Under the pieces are notes generated by a model. It was not told where the DNA came from. It was given only the letters and a program-made list of their open reading frames with translations, and searched no databases. A stretch of 64,000 nucleotides of DNA, taken from positions 662,226,215-662,290,214 of the forward strand of contig NC_134355.1 of the NCBI RefSeq assembly GCF_048569485.1, read 5' to 3'. The stretch is from Anomaloglossus baeobatrachus (lineage: Eukaryota > Chordata > Amphibia > Anura > Aromobatidae). Every line of letters begins with the position of its first letter. Positions within the stretch are counted from its first letter, which is position 1. Positions 34,518 through 44,300 of the stretch are shown here, one piece after another. The position numbers and the translations under genes are program-made.

Positions 34518-34659
34518 TTTGAATTTCAGGATATTTCATCATTAACAATAAGCCCCATCGTAAAGTGGTTGAGGTGGTCTCCATTCCAGCAGCAAACAGG
34601 TTGCTGACCAAGATGCCTAAGTTTTTATTATGGTAATATAATTTAGATTCTGGTTTTCC
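34518..34659 (-). CDS. Cytochrome P450 family 2, exon 6 (I helix)
   Basis: This exon is 142 bases, the standard length. The acceptor reads TTTGTTTCATGAAG and the donor is CAAA followed by GTAAGAAC. It codes for GKPESKLYYHNKNLG and the I helix NLFAAGMETTSTTLRWGLLL. AGMETT is the oxygen-binding motif ((A/G)Gx(E/D)TT) that lines the haem pocket and helps deliver protons. It ends KYPEIQ plus one base of the next Lys codon. The Tc1 stack in intron 5 starts just 55 bases upstream of the acceptor, so the branch point must lie in those 55 bases or within the Tc1 terminal repeat. Confidence 0.94.
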
Positions 34660-36889
34660 CTTCATGAAACAAATGGAAAATAGATTAAAGAATAAGACAT
34701 TTTTATTACATGTACAGTGCCTTTACGAAAGTATTCAGCTCCCTTGAATTTTTCAACCTTTTCCCACATTTCAGGCTTCAAACATAAAGATAAAAAATGT
34801 ACATTTTATGATGATGAATCAACAACAAGTGGGACACAATTGTGAAGTTGAACGATATTTATTGCTTATTTTAAACTTTTATAAAAAATAATAAACTGAA
34901 AATTGGGGCGTGTAATATTATTCGGCCCCTTTAAGTTTATACTTCGTAGCGCCACCTTTTGCTGTGATTACAGCTGCAGTTGCTTGGGGTATGTGTCTAT
35001 CAGTTTTGCACATCGAGAGACTGAAATTCTTGCCCATTCTTCCTTTGCAAAGTGAGGTTGGATGGAGAGCGTTTGTGAACAGCAGTTTTCAGCTCATTCC
35101 ACAGATTCTCGATTGGATTTAGGTCTGGACTGTGACTTGGCCATTCTAACACCTGGATACGTTTATTTGGGAACCATTCCATTGTAGATTTTGCTTTATG
35201 TTTGGGATCATTGTCTTGTTGGAAGACAAATCTCTGTCCCAGTCTCAGGTCTTTTGCAGACTCCAACAGGTTTTCTTCAAGAATGGTCCTGTATTTGGCT
35301 CCATCCATCTTCCCATCAATTTTAGCCTTCTTCCCTGTCCCTGCTGAAGCAAAGCAGGCCCAAACCATGATGCTACCACCACCATGTTTGACAGTGGGGA
35401 TGGTTTGTTCAGGTTGATGAGCTGTGTAGCTTTTACGCCAAACATATCATTTGGCATTGTGCCCAAAGTTCGATTTTGGTTTCATCTGACCAGAGCACCT
35501 TCTTCCACATGTTTGGTGTCTCCCAGGTGGCTTGTGGCAAACTGTAAACAACACTTTTTATGGACATCTTTGAGAAATGGCTTTCTTCTTGCCACTCTTC
35601 CATAAAGGCCAGATTTGTGCAGTGTAAAGGAGGCTTTACACGCTGCGATATCGCTAGCGATTTATCGTCGGGGTCACGGTGTTTGTGACGCACATCCGGT
35701 GTCGTTAGCGACATTGCAGTGTGTGACACGTACGAGTGACTTTAACCCCTTCACAACCATGGACGGAAAGATCCGTCCTTGTGCCCTGGGCCTTAACGAC
35801 CAAGGATGGATCTTTCCGTCATGGCGGAATCGTGGCACCGGAGCCTCCGGTGACTGCAATATGTTAACATAAACCGCAGATTCGGGGAGGAGGGGACCTG
35901 TTCCTGACCTCAGGAGGGGTGGTGCCTCCTCCCCGGACCTACGGAGGCTGTGATTGGCTGACGAACGCCGCTCAACCAATCACAGCCACTGTAATGTTCC
36001 AGCCGTTTAAAATGACTGAAACATTGAAATCCAGCCCTGGCCAGTGCAGCTGTAGCACTGGCCATTGGCTGGAGCTGGGTGACCTCACTGGATCACCCTC
36101 CCCCAGCTCCAGTAGCTCTGATTGGAGAGATCGGCCTTGTGACCGATTTCTCCAATCACAGTGGACCTGTTGCCGGTGACTGCCCCCATCAGCTTCACTT
36201 GTCATCCCTGCAGCACGCCAGCACACTGAGCACAGTGAGTGTACACAGTGCAATGGCAGGGCGACAAGCTCCGGTCCCATGCTGTTATGAGACCGGAGCA
36301 TGGGACCCGGAAGTTGCCGCGCTGCCATTGCACTGTATGAAACCGGCGAAAAGCGTCCCGATCCACCGCCGCCGCCGCTGCCCTCCGCGATCTGCCACCT
36401 GTCTCCCCGATCTCCTGCCCGCACCCTCACCCCCACACCTCCCGATCCGCTGCCCCCGCCGCCCTCCATCTGCCACAGTGCCACCGCTCCCCCCAATCTG
36501 CTGCCCGGCCCCTCACCCCTCGTGATCGTTGCCCGGCCCCTCACCTCCGTGATGTGCTGCACGATCCCTGTCCTCCTCCATCTGTCATAGTGCCACCGCT
36601 CCCTCCGATCTGCTGCCCGGCCCCTCCCCCTCGTGATCGGTGCCTGCCCCCTCCCCTCCGTGATGTGCTGCACAATCCCTGTCCTCCTCCATCTGTAATA
36701 GTGCCACCGCTCTCTCCGATCGCTGCCCGGCCCCTCCCCCTCGTGATCGGTGCCCGCCCCCTCCCCTCCGTGATGTGCTGCTCGCCCCCTCCCCTCCGTG
36801 ATGTGCTGCTCGCCCCCTTCCCTACGTGATGTGCTGCACGCTCCCCCCACCTCTCACCCCCGTGGTCAGCTACCCGCCCCCTCCCCTGT

Positions 36890-37670
36890 CACCGCTATGA
36901 TGTGTGCTCCCACACCTGTCACCGCCATGATGTGTCCTCCCTCCCCTGTCACCCCCGTGATGTGTGCTCCCTCCCCTGTCACTGCCGTGATGTGTGCTCC
37001 CTCACCTGTCACCCCCGTGATCTGTGCTCCCTCACCTGTCACCCCCGTGATCTGTGCTCCCTCCCCTGTCACCACCGTGATGTGCGCTCCCTCCCCTGTC
37101 ACCGCCGTGATGTGCGCTCCCTCCCCTGTCACCGCCGTGATGTGTGCTCCCTCCCCTGTCACCGCCGTGATGTGTGCTCCCTCCCCTGTCACCCCCGTGA
37201 TCTGTGCTCCCTCACCTGTCACCCCCGTGATCTGTGCTCCCTCACCTGTCACCCCCGTGATGTGCGCTCCCTCACCTGTCACCCCCGTGATGTGTGCTCC
37301 CTTACCTGTCACCCCCGTAATCTGTTCTCCCTCCCCTGTCACCCCCGTGATGTGTGCTCCCTCCCCTGTCACCCCCGTGATGTGTGCTCCCTCCCCTGTC
37401 ACCGCCGTGATGTGCGCTCCCTCCCCTGTGACCGCCGTGATGTGCGCTCCCTCCCCTGTCACCGCCGTGATGTGTGCTCCCTCCCCTGTCACCGCCGTGA
37501 TGTGTGCTCCCTCCCCTGTCACCGCCGTGATGTGTGCTCCCTCCCCTGTCACCCCCATGATCTGTGCTCCCTCACCTGTCACCCCCGTGATCTGTGCTCC
37601 CTCACCTGTCACCCCCGTGATGTGTGCTCCCTCCCCTGTCACCCCCGTGATCTGCTGTCCACTCTCCCTC
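36890..37670. repeat. 30-bp minisatellite, about 26 copies
   Basis: The unit is TGTGCTCCCTCCCCTGTCAC followed by C/GCCGTGATG, repeated with few changes. More decayed units run on to about 37,930 (CTCACCTGTC, GTGATCTG). Because 30 is a multiple of three and the unit lacks stops in several frames, long but meaningless open frames appear on both strands. Confidence 0.95.
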
Positions 37671-38227
37671 CACCTCTCACCTCCGTGATCTGCGCTCTGC
37701 TCACCTGTCTCCCCCGTGATCTGCGCTCTTTCACCTCTCACCCCCGTGATCTGTGCTCCCTCACCTGTCACCCCGTGATCTGTGCTCCCTCACCTGTCAC
37801 CCCCGTGATCTGCTGTCCGCTCTCCCTCACCTCTCACCCCCGTGATCTGTGCTCTGCTCACCTGTCTCCTCCGTGATCTGTGCTCTGCTCACCTGTCTCC
37901 TCCGTCATCTGCGCTGCGCTCCCTCCCCCACCTCTCACCCTCCCCGATCTGCTGCCTCCTTCATCTCCTGTGATCCAGCTGCCTAGATCCATCCTGTAGG
38001 GTAACTATCCCCAATCTCACCTCCCACTCCCCTTCCCACCCATCCCCCCACCCCCCATCCTCTGCCGCTCCTGCATCCACTGCGCCCTCTCCCATCCGCC
38101 CCTACCCTATCCCAGCCGCCATCTCACAATCACAGAAGCTCCCTTTATGTGCCGCTGCCCCCCCATCTGCTGCCGCCCCATCTGCCGCCCCCCCCCCATC
38201 TGCCGCTGTTTTTTTTTTTCTATGCCA

Positions 38228-39260
38228 TGGGGGTCTAGTTTCCAAAATGGGGTCACATGTGGGGGAGCTCCACTGTTTCGGCACCTCAGGGGGTCTCCAA
38301 ACAGCATGGAATACGCTAATTATCCCAGACAATTTTGCGTTTGAAACGTCAAATGACGCTCCTTGCCTTCCGAGCTCTGCTGTGCGCCCTAACATTTGAG
38401 TTCCACCACATATGAGGTATCTGCGTACTCAGGAGAAATTGCACAATACATTTTATGGTGCAATTTTTCCTGATACCCTTGTGAAAAAAAAGCTACCTGG
38501 TTGAAGTAACAATTTTGTGGTAAAAAAGATTTTTTTTATTTTCACGGCTCAACTCTATTAACTTTTGTGAAGCCCCCAGAGGCTCAAAGTGCTCAATAAA
38601 CATCTAGATAAATTCCATGAGGGGTCTAGTTTCCAAAATGGGGTCACATGTGGGGGAGCTCCACTGTTTCGGCACCTCAGGGGGTCTCCAAACGCAACAT
38701 GGAATACGCTAATTATCCCAGACAATTTTGCGTTTGAAACGTCAAATGACGCTCCTTGCCTTCCGAGCCCTGCTGTGCGCCCAAACATTTTATTTCCACC
38801 ACATATGAGGTGTCTGTGTACTCAAGAGAAATTGCACAATACATTTTATGGTGCAATTTTTCCTGATACCCTTGTGAAAAAAAGCTACCTGGTAGAAGTA
38901 ACAATTTTGTGGTAAAATTTTTTTTTTTTATTTTCACAGCTCAACTCTATTAACTTTTGTGAAGCCCTCAGAGGCTCAAACATCTAGATAAATTCCATGA
39001 GGGGTCTAGTTTCCAAAATGGGGTCACGTGTGGGGGAGCTCCACTGTTTCGGCACCTCAGGGGCTCTCCAAACGCAACATGGTGCGGCTAACGATTCCAG
39101 CTAATTTTATGTTCAAAAAAGTCAAATGGCGCTCCTTCCCTTCCGAGTCCTGCCGTGCACCCAAACAGTGGTTTTTCGCCACATATGAGGTATCTGCGTG
39201 TTCAGTAGAAATTGCCCAACAAATTTTGGGGGTTCATTTAATCCTGCTACCCTTGTGAAT
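38228..39260. repeat. Three tandem repeats of about 390 bases
   Basis: Each unit opens with GGGTCTAGTTTCCAAAATGG and GGTCACATGTGGGGGAGCTC, near 38,230, 38,622 and 39,001. Units 1 and 2 are nearly identical and unit 3 is diverged and shorter. The repeats lie within element P2. Confidence 0.85.
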
Positions 39261-41352
39261 ATGCAATATTTGAGGCTAAATTAACATTTTTGTTGCAAAA
39301 AGTAAAATGTTCATTTTTTCCTTCCACATTGCTTTAGTTACTGTGAAGCACCTGAAGGGTTAATAACCTTCTTGAATGTGGTTTTGAGTAGCCTGAGGGG
39401 TGCCGTTTTTGGAATGGTGTCACTTTTGGGTGTTCTGTGTCATGTAGACCTTTCAAAATCGCTTCAAATGTGATGTGGCCCCTAAAAAAAGTGGCTTTGT
39501 AAATTTTGTTGTAAAAATGAGAAATTGCTCATAAACTTTGAACCCCTATAACTTCCTTAAATTTTTTTTTTTTTTTCCAAAATTGTTCTGATGTAAAGTA
39601 GACATGTGGGAAATGTTATTTATTAATTATTTTGTGTCATATGTCTCGTTGGTTTTAGAGCATAAAAATTCAAAGTTTGAAAATTACAAAATTTTCAAAA
39701 TTTTCGCGAAATTTCCATTTTTTTCACAAAGAAATGCAAAAAATATCGGCCTAAATTTACCACTATCATGAAGCCCAATATGTCACGAAAAAACAATCTC
39801 AGAATCACCGGGATCCGCTGACGCGTTCCAGAGTTATAACCTCATAAAGTGACACTGGTCAGAATTGCAAAAAATGGCCTGGTCTTTAGGGTCAAAATAG
39901 GCTTGGGGCTGAAGGGGTTAAACGATTGCAAAAGAGACAAAAATCGTTGGTTTTGGAGAGGTCGTCCAAAAAACAAATATCGTTGTCTGCTTAGTAGCGA
40001 TGTTGTTCCTCGTTCCTGCGGCATCACACATCACTATGTGTGACACCGCAGGAGCGACGAACATCTCCTTACCTGCGTCCACCGGCAATGCAGAAGGAAG
40101 GAGGTGGGCGGGATGTTATATCCCGCTCATCTCCGCCCCTCCTCTGCTCTTGGACGGCTGACGTGTGACGTCGCTATGATGCCGCATGAACCGCCTCCTT
40201 AGAAAGGTGGCGGATCGCCGGCCAGAGCGACGTCGCTGACCAGGTATGTGTGTGTGACGCTGCCGTAGCAATAATGTTCGCTACGGCAGCAATCACACAA
40301 TATCGCACACACGACGGGGGTGGGTGCTATCACGCGCAACATCGCTAGCAATTGTTAGCGATGTAGCGGCGTGTAAAGCACCCATAAAAGGGTGCTTAAA
40401 GGGTGCTTTACAGGCTGCGACATCGCTAGCCATTGCTAGCGATGTTGCACACGATAGCACCCGCCCCCGTCGTCTGTGCGGTATTGTGTGATCGGTGCCG
40501 TAGTGAACATTATTGCTACGGCAGCGTCACATGCCCATACCTGGTCAGCGATGTCGCTCTGGCCGGCGATCAGCCTCCTTTCTAAGGGGGCGGTTCATGC
40601 GGCATCATAGCGACGTCACTAAGCGGCCACCCAATAGCAAATGAGGGGCGGAGATGAGTAGCTGGAAAATGCCGCCCACCTCCTTCCTTCCACATTGCCA
40701 GTGGACGGAGGTAAGGAGATGTTCCTCGCTCCTGCGGTGTCACACATAGCGATATGTGGTGCCTCAGGAACGAGGAAGAACATTGCTACTAAGCAGACAA
40801 TGATATTTGGTTTTTGGACGACCTCTCCAAAACCAACGATTTTTGTCTCATTTGCGATCGTTTAAGGTCGCTCGTATGTGTCACACGCTGTGATGTCGCT
40901 AACGACGCCGGATGTGCATCACAAACACCGTGACCCCAACGATAAATCGTTAGCGATATCGCAGCGTTTAAAGCCCCCTTAAGACTGATTGTTGTCCTAT
41001 GGACACATTCTCCCGCCTCAGCTGTAAACCTCTGCACTTCATCCAGAGTGATCATGGGCCTCTTGGCTGCATCTCTGATCAGTCTTCTCTTTGTTTGAGA
41101 TGAAAGTTTGGATGGACGGCCGGGTCTTGGTAGATTTGCAGTGGTATGATACTCCTTCCATTTCAATATGATCGCTTGCACAGTGCTTCTTGGGATGTTT
41201 AAAGTTTTGGAAATCTTTTTGTAACCAAATCCGGCTTTAAACTTCTCCACAACATTATCACGGACCTGCCTGTTGTGTTCCTTGGTCTTAATGATGCTCT
41301 CTGTGCTTTAAACAGAACACTGAGACTATCACAGAGCAGGTGCATTTATACA

Positions 41353-44300
41353 TGTTAGGGCCAGGTGGACGGGCAGACCCAGGAGGTGGATCCACTGGGC
41401 TGAACACCTCACCGAGGGCAAGGTGCCCGGTAGCCGGAGCACTACAGGTAGCAGGACAGTCCGTTCAGAGAAGTGTAGAAGTCCCTGGGACCACGGAGTC
41501 ACTGAAGGTAGTCCGGGTGACGGAGCTCAGGTTCGGAGGCCGAGATGACGTCAGGCAGAGTCCGGAACCGACGGAGCGAGAAGACGGGTCACCACAGGGA
41601 TCGGAGATGGTATGAACTTGACAGGATGGCAGACCATCACCGTTCGGGTATCGTCAGAACCGGTTGGCGAGGCAGGAGCGGCTCTAGGAGAGAGATAGGT
41701 TAGTATACCACAAAACACAAGGAGACCTGACTCCTAGCTTAGCAAAACACGAAGAACAGGCCCCGCCCACTTGGAAAGGATCTCCCTATATACCCTGTAC
41801 CTGATTCTTCAATATCCTGTTGGAGGACACTGGCCCTTTAAGAGAGGGTCAATGACCGCGCGCGCGCCCTAATGTGCATGCGCGAGGCCCGGGTGCCAGA
41901 AGCCAGAGCAGGGAGCGGTGAACAGGAGGCTGGAGAGCCGGGCTGGAGCAGGGTTGCCGATGGGCGCCGGGAGCGGGGACCAGGCTGCCTGGGGACCGCA
42001 GGTGATGGGGCATGGAGGCTGTGGAGCGGGGGACGCCTGGCAGAGGAGCCGGGAAGTGAGGCAGGGGAGCCGGGGAGCGTGGCAGGGAAGCCGGGAAGCG
42101 AGGCAGGGGAGCCGGAGAGCGTGGCCGGGGAGCCGGGGAGCGTGACAGTACCCCCTCCCCACGCCCCCCTCCCCGCAACCGGGACAGGAAGGCACGTATC
42201 AGGGGAGTACCCACATTCTCCCGGGGTTCCCAGGACCTATCCTCAGGACCATACCCTGCCCAGTCCACCAGGAAGAACTGTCGGCCCCGCACGGTTTTCA
42301 TGGCCACGATATCCCTTACCGCATAGATGATATCATCAGCAATAGGAGGAGAAGCAGAACTGGCAGCAGCGGAGAAGGGACCAAGAACAACCGGCTTGAG
42401 CAGGGAGACGTGGAAGGAGTTGGGTATCCTCATCGTGGCCGGGAGCTGCAGCTTGTAGGAGACCTCATTTATTTTGCTGAGGACTTTAAACGGCCCGATG
42501 TAGCGAGGGCCCAGCTTGTATGATGGTAGCTTCAATCGGACGTACTTGGAAGCAAGCCAGACCAGATCTCCTGGAGAGAAACACGGAGGATCCAGACGCC
42601 TCTTGTCCGCGTGTCTCTTCATCCGCAGGGAAGCACGTCCAAGGGACGTCTTGACAGAGTCCCAAATTGTCGTAAAGTCACGGACTACAGCATCAGCAAC
42701 AGGGACATCCAAGGAAGAGGATACAGGTAAAGGGACGGAAGGCTGAAGTCCGTAAATGACGTGTAAGGGAGAGCTGGAGGAGGACTCACTGACGTGGTGG
42801 TTATGGGAGAATTCAGCCCAAGGAAGAAGCGTGGACCAGTCGTTGTGATGGGCGTTAACGTAGTGACGTAAGAAGGAGGTCAAGATCTGATTGACTCGTT
42901 CCACTTGGCCATTCGACTGAGGATGGTAGGCTGAAGAAAAGTCCAGAGTCACTCCCAGATGTTTGCAGAGGGCCCTCCAGAAGCGGGAGGTAAACTGAGT
43001 TCCTCTGTCGGACACAATGTGTGATGGAAAGCCATGCAACCGGAAGATGTGCTGTATGTAAGCGTCAGCGAGTTCCTGGGCAGAGGGCAGTCCAGCCATA
43101 GGGACGAAATGAGACATTTTGGAGAACCGATCCACCACGACCCATATGACTGTGTGTCCGGAAGACAGGGGCAAGTCCGTAATAAAGTCCATTGCAATGT
43201 GTTGCCACGGAACGGAGGGTATAGGCAGAGGCAGAAGATGACCATATGGCAGGTGTTTGGGCGTCTTGTTCCTGGCACAAGAGGAGCAGGCTGAGACAAA
43301 AGAAGCGACGTCCGTGCGAAGGGATGGCCACCAGTAGTGACGTACAATTGTACTCCATGTTTTCTTCTGACCAGCATGGCCGGCTATTTTTGAGGCATGG
43401 CCCCAGTGCAACACTTTTTGCCTGTCAGTCTCAGAGACATAGGTCTTCCTGGGCGGTATCTGGGCCAGGGTGACAGGGGCCACCGGAATGATTTTACTAG
43501 GGGAGAGGATGGGCTGGGATGTCTCCTCCTCCTGCTCCATGGGCATGAATGACCTGGACAAGGCATCTGCTCGTACATTCTTGTCCGCGGGTCGAAAATG
43601 GAGCTGAAAATCGAACCTGGCAAAGAACAAGGACCACCTGGATTGCCGTGGGTTCAGTCGCTGAGCGGACCGCAGGTATTCCAGGTTCTTGTGGTCCGTG
43701 TAAATGATCACGGGGTACACTGCTCCCTCCAGAAGGTAGCGCCATTCCTCCAGAGCCAGTTTGACTGCCAATAGCTCTCGGTCACCGATGGTGTAGTTGC
43801 GTTTAGGCGCTGAGAAGCTCTTGGAGTAGAAACCGCAAGTAACCATCTTCCCGGAGGAGGACTTCTGCATGAGCACTGCTCCGGCTCCCGAGGAGGAGGC
43901 ATCCACCTCCAAGGTGAACTGTCGGTTTAACTCAGGACGGTGGAGCACAGGGGAAGAAGCAAATGCCTATTTCAGGGAGCCAAACGCGGCGTCGGCCGCA
44001 GGTGACCAGTCCTTTGGATTAGCCCCCTTCTTGGTCAAGGCGGAGAGAGGTGCAGTCAGAGCAGAGAAGTGAAGGATGAACTGACGGTAATAGTTTGCGA
44101 ATCCCAGAAAGCGTTGGATTGCCTTCAGTCCGGAAGGAGGGGGCCAGTTGAGAATGGAAGAGACCTTCTCCGGGTCTATCTGCAGACCGGTATCGGAGAT
44201 TACGTAACCCAGGAAGGGAAGAGAAGACTGCTCGAAGACACACTTCTCGTACTTGGCGTACAGACGATTCTCTCTCAGTCTTTGTAGTACCAGCTGCACG

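Larger units (their letters stand above)
35746..39917. mobile_element. piggyBac-type element (P2), 4.2 kb, minisatellite-expanded
   Basis: The ends CCCCTTCACAACC and TGAAGGGG lie between TTAA at 35,742-35,745 and 39,918-39,921. The host fold-back arm on the other side shows the empty site (CGTTTAAGGTCGC near 40,860), which supports a clean TTAA insertion. The left end (CATGGACGGAAAGATCCGTC) matches that of P1. The inside holds a GC-rich segment, a 30-bp minisatellite and three 0.39-kb repeats. I see no piggyBac transposase. Confidence 0.85.
35628..40979. mobile_element. PIF/Harbinger-type fold-back MITE (H5) split by a piggyBac element
   Basis: The ends AGGAGGCTTTACACGCTGCG and the inverted right end (CGCAGCGTTTAAAGCCCCCT) are flanked by TAA at 35,625-35,627 and 40,980-40,982. 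The left arm is 35,628-35,741 plus 39,922-40,375 and the right arm is about 40,398-40,979, roughly 570 bases each and close to complementary throughout. The centre is near 40,385 (AAAGGGTGCTT). Without the insert the element would be about 1.2 kb. It has no coding capacity. Confidence 0.88.
35000..41250 (-). pseudogene. Tc1-type transposase split by a fold-back MITE
   Basis: The N-terminal part (about 40,990-41,250) holds the first helix-turn-helix (FGYKKISKTLNIPRSTVQAI), the GRPSKLS linker and the second helix-turn-helix. The Harbinger-type element then cuts the gene. The sequence TTTGTGCAGTG on its left joins TAAGACTGATTG on its right, after removal of one TAA. The rest (35,000-35,624) holds VLWSDETKIELW (first Asp), FVFQQDNDPKHKAK (second Asp) and SPDLNPIENLWNELK (Glu), with frameshifts between. 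All DDE residues are still visible in pieces, but no active protein can result. Confidence 0.82.

Noticed and set aside
36798-37876. Long open frames of about 300 codons on both strands
   Set aside because: They are produced by the 30-bp minisatellite, whose length is a multiple of three and whose unit lacks stops. The repeated peptides (such as CAPSPVTPVI) have no protein signature.
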